Assembly (NCBI GenBank): GCA_023486985.1
Contig: JAMDEM010000018.1
Span: 1 to 21,258 of the forward strand
Length of the DNA stretch: 21,258 nt
Source of the DNA: Bacillota bacterium
GTDB lineage: Bacteria; Vulcanimicrobiota; JAMDEM01
Direction: 5' to 3'
Shown here: positions 1 to 8,056 of the stretch, one piece after another
How the letters are laid out: the number at the start of each line of letters is the position of its first letter
Numbering within the stretch: position 1 is the first letter of the stretch
Program-made: the position numbers and the translations under genes
The notes under the pieces: model-generated
Told to the model about the DNA's origin: nothing
What the model saw: the letters and a program-made list of their open reading frames with translations, nothing else
The model's database searches: none

Positions 1-1024
1 GCTTGTCAGGATTAAGGCCTCTAGAGAGGGAGTGATAAAAGGCAAAGAGCTGAAGATATGGAACAAGCAGAATCTGGCGGGCTGATTCCGAAAGACCGGA
101 ATGAAGTTCAAAGACAAACTCTGCAGCCGCCTGAAGCCGGTTCTCCGTCTGCTCGCAGAATACTATAAGTTGACCTTTCATTGACGAAATTTCCCTCATC
201 AGCTCTTCCTCGGCTGATTTCAGATTCTCCGATAGAAGCAGAATAATCAGAGTCTGGGGGCTTACCGCACAGATAGCGCCGTGCCTGAATTCAAGGGAAT
301 GATAGGCTTCTGCAGAAATTCCTGCCATTTCTTTGAGTTTAAGCATGCCCTCCATGGCAATGGGATAGTTTACCCCAGAGCCCAGAAAAATAGCATGATT
401 GAACTTCATCGCAGCCGCCTGCTGAATCTGGGAATGAAATTTTTTCATTTCACAAAGGGATGGAACCTTTTTTATTTCTTCATTGTATTTCTGATCCCCG
501 CTTATTGCCGCCGCCAGAGGCTGGAAAGCAAAAAGCGGTGCAGAAAAGGATTTTATCATTATGGGGTTGTCTTCCATAGCTTTTTCAAATAAAAGGGTTT
601 TTGACGCTAATTTTGCAATACTTGAGTCCTTCTGGCAGGTGAGTGCAATTGTTTTAATTGAGGGGTTTTTCTTCTGTAATTTCTCAGCTACCCATACGGT
701 TTCCGAAGTTTCTCCCGACCTTGATATCGCAATAAGAAGTTCTTTTTTCTTTGGTTCCATAACAGTACTTGAATCAATCAGGATTTCAGATGCCGGATAA
801 GCGTAAGCCGGCAATTTGCCGACCGTGCTCAGCAATTTTTCTGCACCTGCAGCCACATGATATGATGAACCGCAGCCTGTAAGAATGATCCGGTCAAAAG
901 CTTCCTGTTTAAACCAGGAAACCAGCTCATCTTTCTGGCTGTTTATGTAGTCCAGCGTCTCCTGCCAGAGAGCCGGCTGCTCGTGAATCCTGTTATAGAT
1001 GTCCGCGCCTTTTTGCTGAAGCAT
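1..1024 (-). CDS. GlmS-like SIS-domain sugar-phosphate isomerase/deaminase (3' end beyond window)
   Basis: Reading the minus strand from an ATG at 1024 gives 341 uninterrupted codons that run off the window at GLNPDK, which in this family lies close to the C-terminus. There are two SIS domains. The first has GCGSSYH (residues 50-56) and SRSGETSET (101-109). The second has GSGVNYPIAMEGMLKLKEM (215-233) and EFRHG (245-249). The glutaminase domain of glucosamine-6-phosphate synthase is absent, but by alignment from memory to E. coli GlmS (E481, K485, E488, H504) the isomerase residues are kept as E225, K229, E232 and H248. It is therefore likely a cytoplasmic amino-sugar or keto-sugar phosphate isomerase/deaminase (GlmD, AgaS or FrlB type); the substrate cannot be told. 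The start has a strong Shine-Dalgarno, AAAGGAGGAG, five bases upstream. It lies downstream of the spoIID-like gene on the same strand, separated by a hairpin repeat. Confidence 0.88.
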   Translation of the reverse strand, partial: MLQQKGADIYNRIHEQPALWQETLDYINSQKDELVSWFKQEAFDRIILTGCGSSYHVAAGAEKLLSTVGKLPAYAYPASEILIDSSTVMEPKKKELLIAISRSGETSETVWVAEKLQKKNPSIKTIALTCQKDSSIAKLASKTLLFEKAMEDNPIMIKSFSAPLFAFQPLAAAISGDQKYNEEIKKVPSLCEMKKFHSQIQQAAAMKFNHAIFLGSGVNYPIAMEGMLKLKEMAGISAEAYHSLEFRHGAICAVSPQTLIILLLSENLKSAEEELMREISSMKGQLIVFCEQTENRLQAAAEFVFELHSGLSESARQILLVPYLQLFAFYHSLSRGLNPDK

Positions 1025-1093
1025 CAAAACTCCTCCTTTATGGGACTAAATATTCTAGGATAAGGGTTTTTAAACCTTTAATTTTGTGATTGA

Positions 1094-1141
1094 AAACTCT
1101 GCAGTCTCGCTGCAGAGTGTCGTGCCGCAAAACAAGCTTGC
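1094..1141 (-). repeat. Dispersed hairpin element, copy A
   Basis: Directly after the stop codon of the SpoIID-like gene, the minus strand reads GCAAGCTTGTTTTGCG, then GACACTCTGCAG and a hairpin. A second copy at about 8575-8624 shares GCAAG(C/T)TTGTTTTGCG, GACAC(T/C)CTGCAG and the hairpin position. About 27 of the first 30 bases match by eye. This copy is shorter than the complete insertion at 8568-8658, so it is either a truncated element or a divergent family member. Confidence 0.6.
1096..1118 (-). terminator. Hairpin, possible intrinsic terminator of the spoIID-like gene
   Basis: A perfect 9-bp inverted repeat, ACTCTGCAG / CTGCAGAGT with a 5-base loop, lies 24 bases past the SpoIID stop. 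On the minus strand it is followed by only four Ts (TTTTCAATC), so terminator strength is doubtful. The hairpin is also part of the dispersed repeat element described at 1094-1141. Confidence 0.4.
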
Positions 1142-2359
1142 TCATTTCACAAATTGAGCCATATCATCTATTTTAATGCCGTTGAAATAATAAAGAAGAA
1201 TCTGCCGGTAATCCATTCCTTTTTTAGCCATTCCAAGAGCCCCGAACTGGCACATGCCGACTCCGTGCCCCCATCCGCCGCCGTCAGCTTCGATCTGGAT
1301 GATTTCTCCCTTATCAATAGTAAGGGAAATTTTAAAAAGAGTGCTGTAAAGATTTTGAAGCCTTCCTTTATCGTTTGGAAATTTCAGGAACTTTCTTATC
1401 TCATCTCCGGAAATTACAATTTTTCCGTTTTCCCCCTCCACAAGCAATTTCGAGACCCTTCCGGAAGAGCCCTGCTCCAATATTTCAATAGAGCGAAGTT
1501 TGCCGATTTTTTTTTGTGAGCCAAGCGAATCATTAATAATTTTTTCCAGGGATTCCCTGCTCCAGGTTATTTTCCATGTATAAAACCTTGAATCTTTGCA
1601 GGATTCCCGGCAGTCCACCCCCCGTAAATAAGATATGGGTTTTGTACCGAAGACTTTTTCATTGTCCTCGGTATGGCCGCCGCAGGTGGAATGGTAGCAT
1701 ACACTGTCTGCCAGTTTCCCATTAAAAGTGAGAATCTGCCCGGATGTTTCCTTTACGGCGTTACTGCACAGGAGTGTTTCGGCATCAAAGCCGCCGTAAG
1801 CCTGGTTGGACGGGTCAGATGTTATGTCGTAGTCTTTCTTTGAAGATTTTAAAATTTTGCCCAGGGCATAGGTTCTTGCAACCACTGCCTGGGCTTTAAG
1901 GGCTTCTGCCTCTTTAACGTTAAATTCCAGGGGAAGCACTCCAAGAAGATAATCCTCAAGGGGAAGGGTATTTAATATCAAAAATTTTCCATTCCCTGCC
2001 AGTATTTGTAATTTTCCCCTGTATCTTTTTCCGTTTAACTTTAAAGGCTCGCCTGCTGTTGAAATAACGCTTGCCGGTGAGCATGATTTTACCAGTTCTT
2101 TGCCATCAGGGTCATTTATAATAAGAGCATCATTTTTGATTTGCACAAGATAATCTTTTGCAGAATCAGCTTTCATCTGCTTTCCATTAATTATAAATTT
2201 AAAGGGAGCAGGGGAACTTATTTTTACCGGCACGGCGCCTGAATGTAAGAGCACTCTTATACTGACAGGTAAGCCGTTTTCCGGATAACAGGTTCCAAGA
2301 CCAGCCAGGAAAAAGAATATAATTATTAAAATTATTTTAGATAGGTTGTAAAGCTTCAA
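1142..2359 (-). CDS. SpoIID/LytB-domain exported peptidoglycan-active protein
   Basis: A protein of about 405 residues with an N-terminal signal segment (KLYNLSKIILIIIFFFLAG). The SpoIID domain carries LNTLPLEDYLLGVLPLEF (129-146, with the family's catalytic-type Glu at 145), AEALKAQAVVARTYAL (151-166), a cysteine pair in CYHSTCGGHTED (221-232), and a C-terminal GGGWGHGVGMCQFGA motif. SpoIID is a lytic transglycosylase acting on denuded glycan strands, while LytB types enhance amidases. In non-sporulating Gram-negatives such proteins act in envelope remodelling, so this is not evidence of sporulation. I choose TTG at 2359 over an upstream ATG at 2488, because GGAG lies 7 bases before it and a good promoter sits at 2382-2410, inside the longer reading frame. 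The upstream start would also overlap the divergent gene. Confidence 0.88.
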   Translation of the reverse strand: MKLYNLSKIILIIIFFFLAGLGTCYPENGLPVSIRVLLHSGAVPVKISSPAPFKFIINGKQMKADSAKDYLVQIKNDALIINDPDGKELVKSCSPASVISTAGEPLKLNGKRYRGKLQILAGNGKFLILNTLPLEDYLLGVLPLEFNVKEAEALKAQAVVARTYALGKILKSSKKDYDITSDPSNQAYGGFDAETLLCSNAVKETSGQILTFNGKLADSVCYHSTCGGHTEDNEKVFGTKPISYLRGVDCRESCKDSRFYTWKITWSRESLEKIINDSLGSQKKIGKLRSIEILEQGSSGRVSKLLVEGENGKIVISGDEIRKFLKFPNDKGRLQNLYSTLFKISLTIDKGEIIQIEADGGGWGHGVGMCQFGALGMAKKGMDYRQILLYYFNGIKIDDMAQFVK

Positions 2360-2381
2360 AACATTTCTCCAATTTTGCAAT

Positions 2382-2410
2382 ATTATATCATAAAGCCGAG
2401 AACCTGTAAA
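2382..2410 (-). promoter_or_regulatory. Sigma70-type promoter for the spoIID-like gene
   Basis: On the minus strand TTTACA (2405-2410) and TATAAT (2382-2387) are separated by exactly 17 bases. Transcription would start near 2375, just before the GGAG and the TTG start codon, giving a very short leader. The -35 box overlaps a small inverted repeat (CCTGT/ACAGG), which could be a protein-binding site, though that is speculative. Confidence 0.7.
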
Positions 2411-2456
2411 AACAGGATTATGCAGCATTTTGTGGAAGAACAAGTTATGGAGTTGA

Positions 2457-3836
2457 TTGGATTTGAAAGAAAAGCATAAAATAATCAAGGTACCTCTGCA
2501 GTTTACCCTTATGAGCAGTTCGGAATTGCCGGAAGGTTTTGTACCCTGGTCATCGGGGCAGAGAGGCAGGCAGTCATTTTTAAAACTTAAAAAAGAGGAT
2601 GAAGTTGCTTATTTTCATGCCGGCAAGGGCTCCGTCTTTTCCGCTGATGTTAATAAAGCTCTGATGAAGCTTGGGAATGAAGGATGGAAAGTTGAAGGGC
2701 ATGTGGATATTTCCTTTGACGGTCGGCAGGAATCCCAGCAGGAAATCCTGTTTGAAAGGGAGCTTCTTTCCCTTGAGCTTGGCGGAAATCTTCTTCCCCT
2801 TGTTGACCCTTACCACGGGGCACAGCTTATTGAGAAACTGTCTAATTTAAGAGAGGAAATTTCAAAAGACACGGGTGTTGTAATGCCCGGCATAAAGGTA
2901 AAAGACAATATGAGCCTCCAGCCCGATTGCTATCTTTTAAAGATTAAGGAAACACCGGCTGCCATGGGAGATCTTTATCTTGACCGGTTGATAGCCATCG
3001 GTTCTCTTGAACAGCTTGGCTTGATAGAAGGCTGGAGCACCATTGAGCCTGCTTACAGGATGAATGCCAAATGGATTGAACCGTCTTTGAAAAAGAAAGC
3101 AGAAGAATGCGGCAATCTTGTTTCAGGTCCGCTTAATGTTTTAATCACCCATCTTTCTGAAGTTTTAAGAGCCAATGTGAAGGATATTTTCGGGCTTCAG
3201 GAGACATTTTATCTTTTTAACAGCATTGCCGACAGTTTTCCTGTGCTTGCCATAGACCTGATGAAAGAAAGAAACAAATTGAGAAGCGTGAAGAAAATCC
3301 TGAAAAACCTTCTGGCGGAAAGAGTTTCCATCAGGGATATAATCACAATTGCTGAGGTTTTAAACGACCATTATGACGGGCTTGAAAAGATTGATTATGT
3401 AACGGAACACGTAAGAATGGCTCTTTCAAGGCAGATATGCTGGCAGTATCTTGATGGCGAGGGAAAGCTTGGGGCGGTAACGCTTGACCACAAATGGGAA
3501 GAGAAATTGAATTCCAGTCTTAAAGAGTCAGAGAGAGGAATTCTTTTGAAAATAGAGTTTAAAGAAGCTGAAAATCTGATAAACCTGATTGGAAAAACTT
3601 TGAAAGAGATTCCGGCATCAACGGTGCTGATAGTTCCGCCGGCTATTAGAATTTATCTTAAGAGACTGCTTGAAAGGGTATACCCAAACCTGGCTGTTCT
3701 TTCAACGATGGAAATTTCTCCTGAGACAAGGCTTGAAGTACGGGGAAGAGTTGAATGGAAAGCAGAAAGTCCTTCTCAGGAATCTTCCGGTTTCTGGAGA
3801 AAAAAAGATAAGGGGGGAAGAGATGATCAGGTCTGA
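2457..3836 (+). CDS. Stand-alone FHIPEP (FlhA cytoplasmic-domain) protein
   Basis: This 459-residue protein matches the cytosolic half of the type III export gate protein FlhA/SctV. Recognisable segments are LSLELGGNLLPLVD (104-117), GVVMPGIKVKDNMSLQPDCY (140-159), THLSEVLRANVKDIFGLQET (231-250), RSVKKILKNLLAERVSIRDI (276-295), TEHVRMALSRQICWQYL (316-332) and IRIYLKRLLERVYPNLAVLS (397-416). FlhA proper is about 690 residues with eight N-terminal membrane helices. None are present here; residues 1-100 are instead a soluble segment I do not recognise. No flagellar or secretion gene lies nearby, so the role is unknown. FlhA-C normally binds export chaperones and substrates. Start: TTG 2457 (GGAG 4 bases upstream) or TTG 2463 (10 bases); the choice is uncertain. 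The gene overlaps rph by 14 bases, so the two are probably coupled. The C-terminal 30 residues are polar and poorly conserved in character. Confidence 0.85.
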   Translation: MDLKEKHKIIKVPLQFTLMSSSELPEGFVPWSSGQRGRQSFLKLKKEDEVAYFHAGKGSVFSADVNKALMKLGNEGWKVEGHVDISFDGRQESQQEILFERELLSLELGGNLLPLVDPYHGAQLIEKLSNLREEISKDTGVVMPGIKVKDNMSLQPDCYLLKIKETPAAMGDLYLDRLIAIGSLEQLGLIEGWSTIEPAYRMNAKWIEPSLKKKAEECGNLVSGPLNVLITHLSEVLRANVKDIFGLQETFYLFNSIADSFPVLAIDLMKERNKLRSVKKILKNLLAERVSIRDIITIAEVLNDHYDGLEKIDYVTEHVRMALSRQICWQYLDGEGKLGAVTLDHKWEEKLNSSLKESERGILLKIEFKEAENLINLIGKTLKEIPASTVLIVPPAIRIYLKRLLERVYPNLAVLSTMEISPETRLEVRGRVEWKAESPSQESSGFWRKKDKGGRDDQV

Positions 3837-4557
3837 CGGCAGAGGCAATTTTCAACTGAGGCCTGTAAAGATTACAAAAGGTTTTTTAAAATTTGCCGAA
3901 GGCTCGGCTTTGATTGAAATGGGTGATACAAAGGTTATTTGCTGCGCTTCGGTTGAGAATAGGGTGCCGTTCTGGATGAAAGACAAAGGGACAGGGTGGA
4001 TTACAGCCGAATATTCAATGCTGCCGCGCTCGACCATGCAGAGAACGTCCAGAGAAAGGGTTTCGGTTTCCGGCAGGACTCAGGAAATTCAAAGATTGAT
4101 CGGACGGTCATTAAGATCTGTTGTGGATCTTGCCCTGCTGGGCGAAAAAACGATATGGATTGACTGCGATGTTATTCAGGCTGATGGCGGAACAAGAACT
4201 GCAGCCATAACGGGTTCAATGGTGGCAATGTTAAGCGCTTTTGACTTTCTTATGAAAGAAAAAGTGATAACCAAAATGCCTGTTACAGATTTCATAAGCG
4301 CAGTGAGCGTGGGAATCCTGGAAGGTGAAGAGATTCTGGACCTTAATTATGTTGAAGATTCCCAGGCTCAGGTTGACATGAATCTTGTAATGACAGGCTC
4401 CAGCCTCCTGGTGGAAGTTCAGGGGACGGCGGAAGGCAAGCCCTTCTCAAGGGAGTGCATGGATAAATTGATGGATATGGGAAAAAAAGGGGTAAATGAA
4501 TTGATTGACATTCAGAGAGAGTCAATCCCTGATATTATAAAAAAATATAAGCTTTGA
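3823..4557 (+). CDS. rph: Ribonuclease PH
   Basis: A 244-residue RNase PH, a phosphorolytic 3'-5' exoribonuclease that trims tRNA 3' ends and works as a hexamer in the cytoplasm. It starts MIRSDGRG, the usual family N-terminus. It carries TGWITAEYSMLPRSTMQR (57-74), SGRTQEIQRLIGRSLRSV (83-100, with the conserved arginines) and the phosphate-site segment CDVIQADGGTRTAAITG (115-131). The length fits the family (about 240). ATG 3823 follows AGGGGGGAAG; an in-frame upstream extension exists to 3670, but that part overlaps the FHIPEP gene and lacks family similarity. The stop TGA at 4555-4557 abuts the Shine-Dalgarno of the next gene. rdgB, which often follows rph, is not present here. Confidence 0.97.
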   Translation: MIRSDGRGNFQLRPVKITKGFLKFAEGSALIEMGDTKVICCASVENRVPFWMKDKGTGWITAEYSMLPRSTMQRTSRERVSVSGRTQEIQRLIGRSLRSVVDLALLGEKTIWIDCDVIQADGGTRTAAITGSMVAMLSAFDFLMKEKVITKMPVTDFISAVSVGILEGEEILDLNYVEDSQAQVDMNLVMTGSSLLVEVQGTAEGKPFSRECMDKLMDMGKKGVNELIDIQRESIPDIIKKYKL

Positions 4558-4565
4558 GGTGTTTG

Positions 4566-5534
4566 ATGAAAAGTCTGGCGGTAATTGGTTTTTTTCTGAT
4601 TTTAACAGTGTTGCTCTTCTCCGGGGGAACTGCTTTTTCTCAAAGTGAGTTCAGCGGCACTATATATATGCTGAATCCTTCAAACAACGAGGTTTTGGTT
4701 TTTGACCTTTCCAAAGGTTCTGTAACAGATGCAATAAAGACCGGGAAAAAACCGGTAGACATCTGCAAAACCCCGGACGGGAAAAAGGTATATGTATTAA
4801 ATAATGAGTCTGACGATATATATGTTATAGATACAAAGGGAAAAAAGGTTACTAAAAAAGTGGGGGTAGGGAATGGTCCTGTAAATATGTATATGACCAG
4901 TGACGGCAGGTATCTTTATGTGACAAATTTTGACTCCTATAATTTTATGACAATATACACCCGTGATGACAGGCTGTCGGCAAATGTAAGAATTGAATTC
5001 AGGCCAAGCGGTACTGCAATGTCGCCTGACAGAAAGTACGGGCTTATTAATGACGGGCAGAGAAATGAAAGCATTCTTTTTGACGGCATAACCAATGATA
5101 TGCAGGATGTAATACAGGTTGGGGCGTCGCCGGCGAAAATTTTAATGACTCCCGATTCCAGATACGGCATTGTTTTAAATACTATGTCAGGTACCGTATC
5201 AGTGGTGGATCTCTGGCTTAAAAGAGTGCATGAAACAATTCCTGTAGGCAAAGAACCAAAAGACATGAAGCTTTCTCCCGACGGCAGTTTACTTTATGTT
5301 CCAAGCCCTGTAGCGGGGAGCATATCAGTTATAAATTTAACTAATTTCAAAGTTGCAAAAACTATTGAGCTAAACGCCGTTATTAACGGGATTGATATAA
5401 GCCCGGACGGCAGGTATATCTATGCCGTATCGCCAAGTGCAGAGAGCGTGTTTGTCATTGAAGCAGATTCAGGCAAAATTAAATCACAGTTTTACATAGG
5501 TCTCATACCGACGCTTATCTGCTATGTTCCTTAA
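4566..5534 (+). CDS. Secreted YVTN-family beta-propeller protein
   Basis: A 322-residue protein beginning with a signal peptide (KSLAVIGFFLILTVLLFSGG, likely cleaved after AFS at about 24). The remainder is a chain of roughly 40-residue blades of the YVTN/lactonase-like propeller type. Each blade carries variants of I..G..P..I..TPDG..VYV.N...D.I.VID, for example TPDGKKVYVLNNESDDIYVI, TSDGRYLYVTNF, SPDGSLLYVPSP and SPDGRYIYAVSPSAESVFVI. About seven blades fit the length. Such proteins are periplasmic or surface-exposed and of varied function; no catalytic residues can be assigned. ATG 4566 is preferred over the TTG at 4554 (which overlaps the rph stop), because GAGGTG lies just upstream and the signal peptide then starts properly. 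It is probably transcribed with rph and the next gene. Confidence 0.82.
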   Translation: MKSLAVIGFFLILTVLLFSGGTAFSQSEFSGTIYMLNPSNNEVLVFDLSKGSVTDAIKTGKKPVDICKTPDGKKVYVLNNESDDIYVIDTKGKKVTKKVGVGNGPVNMYMTSDGRYLYVTNFDSYNFMTIYTRDDRLSANVRIEFRPSGTAMSPDRKYGLINDGQRNESILFDGITNDMQDVIQVGASPAKILMTPDSRYGIVLNTMSGTVSVVDLWLKRVHETIPVGKEPKDMKLSPDGSLLYVPSPVAGSISVINLTNFKVAKTIELNAVINGIDISPDGRYIYAVSPSAESVFVIEADSGKIKSQFYIGLIPTLICYVP

Positions 5535-5540
5535 CGTTTT

Positions 5541-6080
5541 ATGATTAAAATTAAATATTTCATAATTTATCTTTTAACTATAATCCTGCATTTATTCATA
5601 GCTCCTTTTGTTATAGTGCTCTGCGGTTTTTACCTGGACAGGGCTTTGAAACTTTCATTTCCCTCAATTTCGCCGGTAAATCAAATCATTGCATTTTTTC
5701 TGATTATCGTAGGATTTTTCTGGGAAGGCTGGGCATTGTATTCACTTGTATTTATCGGAAAGGGTCATCCCCAGGAGGTTTTTGGAAAGCCTATCCTGCC
5801 TCAGACGGTTAATTTGATAATAAGAGGACCTTTCAGGTTTACACGGAATCCAATGGTCTTCGGCTTGCTTAACATAATACTTGCCTGGGCTCTTTTGTTT
5901 GAAAGTTTATCGGCGATAATAATAGTTTTTCCTGTTGCAGTGGTTTTTGGGTTTTTGTATATCAGGATTTTCGAGGAAAGAGAACTGTACCGCCGCTTTG
6001 GAAGGGAATATTTGGAATACCGGAAAAAAGTGCCGATTTTGGTTCCGCGGCTTAGCTCCTCAAGAAAAAAGCAATTTTAG
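5541..6080 (+). CDS. Isoprenylcysteine O-methyltransferase/PEMT-type membrane methyltransferase
   Basis: A 179-residue integral membrane protein with hydrophobic segments at about 5-30, 46-72, 103-130 and 123-141. The C-terminal signature of the ICMT/PEMT/NnrU-like group is clear: RGPFRFTRNPMVFG (94-107), then EERELYRRFGREYLEYRKK (145-163) and VPILVPR. These residues bind S-adenosylmethionine in characterised family members. The methyl acceptor cannot be told; bacteria do not usually prenylate proteins, so a lipid or small molecule is as likely. It starts 6 bases after the propeller gene with no evident Shine-Dalgarno, suggesting translational coupling, and is the last gene of the run that begins at 2457. 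Confidence 0.8.
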   Translation: MIKIKYFIIYLLTIILHLFIAPFVIVLCGFYLDRALKLSFPSISPVNQIIAFFLIIVGFFWEGWALYSLVFIGKGHPQEVFGKPILPQTVNLIIRGPFRFTRNPMVFGLLNIILAWALLFESLSAIIIVFPVAVVFGFLYIRIFEERELYRRFGREYLEYRKKVPILVPRLSSSRKKQF

Positions 6081-6127
6081 CAGCAGTCATAAAAAAAACT
6101 CCTTAATTGTTTTTTCTTTAAAAGTTT

Positions 6128-6136
6128 GATATAATT
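6128..6136 (+). promoter_or_regulatory. Extended -10 promoter upstream of the hybrid histidine kinase
   Basis: TGATATAAT is a perfect extended -10 element (TGn plus TATAAT at 6131-6136). The -35 is weak: TTGTTT at 6107-6112 with an 18-base spacer. Transcription would begin near 6143, leaving a leader of about 105 bases before the kinase start at 6249. The leader contains no structure I recognise. Confidence 0.5.
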
Positions 6137-6248
6137 TAAATTGTGAGAAAAGAGTATAAATTGTAAATTCTGTATTACTGGAAATGAATAAGCTAAGTCA
6201 GGAATTTATGGGACATTACACTAATACGTGGTGCGAGAAAGGAAAGAG

Positions 6249-8051
6249 ATGAAAAGACTTAGCATCACTGTGGCGGTAAGCGGCTGGATTTTTATGGCCT
6301 GCTATTTAACATTCGAATATTTTGAGTATGGCGGCTTCTCATTTTTTTTTAAGCATTTAACATCGCATTCCTTTTACGAAGTTTTTTTCCACATTTTTGT
6401 ACTGATAATCGCACCTATAAGCTTGACAATTCTTGGGTTTTCAATTGATAACAGCTTCAGGTTGCAGGAAGGGCTAAAAAACCGGGTCGAGGAATTTGCA
6501 AAAGAACTCCAGCAGGAACTCGCGGAGCATAAGCGTACGGAAGAAACACTCGTCAAATTAAGAAAAGCCGTTGAAGCTTCCGGCGAGGCGATTTTTATGA
6601 CTGACTGCGAGGGCATCTTAACTTATGTTAACCCGGAATTCACCAGGCTTTACGGTTATGATGAAAGCGAGGTTGTCGGGAGGGTTACGCCGCGCATCTT
6701 AAAAAGCGGAAGGATGAAGCCGGAAAATTATAAAATGTTCTGGAAGGCAATTTTAAACAAGGAAGTGCTAAGGGGCGAGATAATAAACAAAACAAAAAAC
6801 GGAGCATTTGTAATTGTTGATAATTCTGCAAATCCTATTCTTGATGAGCAGGGAAATATTCTGGGATTTCTGGCGATTCAGCGGGACATTACCGAACGGA
6901 AAAATTTTGAGCATAAGCTCCTCCAATCCCAGAAGATGGAAAGCATCGGCATTATGGCAGGCGGAATTGCCCATGATTTTAATAACATCCTAACAAGCGT
7001 CGTCGGCTATACGGAATTAATTTTATCAAAACTTATGCCGGGCGATCCCCTCTGGAACGATTTTTGCAAAGTCAAAAAAGAGTGCGAACATGCCGCTGGT
7101 CTTGTGCGGCAGATTCTTGCTTTTTCCCGGAGGCAGATCCTTGAACCCAGGAATATTAACCTTAATCAGGTTTTATCAGGTATTGAAGAATTCCTGCGCC
7201 GGATTGTCGGAGAGAGTATTGAACTTAAAATTATAACTGATCCCCTGCCTGCCACGGTATATGTTGACCCGGTTCAGTTTGAGCAGGTGCTGATTAATTT
7301 AAGTTTGAATGCCCGGGATGCCATGCCCGGAGGCGGTAAGCTTTTAATAGAAATAAATAATGTAGATATTGATGAAGATTGCTGCGCCTCTCATCCTGAA
7401 TTTCACCCGGGAAGCTATGTGCAGTTAGCCATCAGTGACACTGGAACAGGTATTGATAAGGAAGCAATTGAGCATATCTTTGAACCATTCTTTACAACCA
7501 AGGAACAGGGCAAGGGGACAGGACTTGGTTTGGCTGTAGTCCATGGAGTTGTAAAACAGCATGGAGGATTTATTTTTGTCAGCAGTGTGCCCGGTAGAGG
7601 GACGACTTTTGAAGTTTATTTTAAGTCAGTGCAAGGAAAAGCAGAAAAAATATTAATAAATCAGCCTGTGGCGCCGCGCAACGGCAGCGAAACGATTCTT
7701 CTGGCAGAAGATGAAAAAGTGGTGCGCGAACTGGTCATCCGTATTCTTGAAGAAAGCGGATATAAGGTTCTGTCTGCTTCCAACGGGAAAGAAGCTCTGC
7801 AGGTTTTTGAAAACTATAGCGGACAAATTCATCTGGCGATGCTTGATATGGTAATGCCGAAGATGGGGGGTATGCAGGTTTACGATTTGCTGCATGTTCA
7901 AAAGCCTGATCTGAAATTTTTGTTTGTCAGCGGTTACAGCGCCGGCGGAATTCATGAAGAGTTCATCCTTAAGGAAGGTATGGAGTTATTGCTAAAGCCC
8001 TTTACCCCGGTAGAACTTACCCGGCGCTTACGGGAAGTGCTGGATAAATGA
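6249..8051 (+). CDS. Hybrid sensor histidine kinase (2 TM, PAS, HisKA, HATPase, REC)
   Basis: A 600-residue membrane sensor kinase. In order: a transmembrane helix (about 5-25), a short external loop, a second helix (about 43-66), a coiled coil (72-108), a PAS domain (108-220, closing with the PAC motif RDITERK), and HisKA with the phospho-acceptor His242 in GGIAHDFNN. The HATPase domain follows, with N-box NLSLNARDAM, G1 DTGTGID, F-box IFEPFFTT and G2 GKGTGLGLAVV. A C-terminal receiver has acidic residues LAEDE, phospho-acceptor Asp533 in LAMLDMVMPKMGG and Lys583 in LLKPF. The receiver probably passes phosphate on or modulates the kinase; no output regulator lies nearby, so target genes are unknown. 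ATG 6249 is chosen over GTG 6228 because AAAGGAAAGAG precedes it. The stop is 5 bases from the convergent asparaginase remnant, with no terminator between. Confidence 0.93.
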   Translation: MKRLSITVAVSGWIFMACYLTFEYFEYGGFSFFFKHLTSHSFYEVFFHIFVLIIAPISLTILGFSIDNSFRLQEGLKNRVEEFAKELQQELAEHKRTEETLVKLRKAVEASGEAIFMTDCEGILTYVNPEFTRLYGYDESEVVGRVTPRILKSGRMKPENYKMFWKAILNKEVLRGEIINKTKNGAFVIVDNSANPILDEQGNILGFLAIQRDITERKNFEHKLLQSQKMESIGIMAGGIAHDFNNILTSVVGYTELILSKLMPGDPLWNDFCKVKKECEHAAGLVRQILAFSRRQILEPRNINLNQVLSGIEEFLRRIVGESIELKIITDPLPATVYVDPVQFEQVLINLSLNARDAMPGGGKLLIEINNVDIDEDCCASHPEFHPGSYVQLAISDTGTGIDKEAIEHIFEPFFTTKEQGKGTGLGLAVVHGVVKQHGGFIFVSSVPGRGTTFEVYFKSVQGKAEKILINQPVAPRNGSETILLAEDEKVVRELVIRILEESGYKVLSASNGKEALQVFENYSGQIHLAMLDMVMPKMGGMQVYDLLHVQKPDLKFLFVSGYSAGGIHEEFILKEGMELLLKPFTPVELTRRLREVLDK

Positions 8052-8056
8052 TGTTT

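Noticed and set aside
281..800. Two open frames on the plus strand in the first kilobase
   Set aside because: Both are antisense to the SIS-domain gene, which has clear motifs across its full length.
1154..1519. 121-codon open frame on the plus strand inside the spoIID-like gene
   Set aside because: Antisense to a well-supported gene, no family resemblance and no Shine-Dalgarno.
1142..2359. SpoIID domain as evidence that the organism forms endospores
   Set aside because: SpoIID/LytB domains are common in non-sporulating bacteria, and no other sporulation gene is present.
6093..6115. AAAAAAC/GTTTTTT stem after the methyltransferase gene as a terminator
   Set aside because: The stem is almost all A-T with a 9-base loop and would be very weak, so I could not support it.
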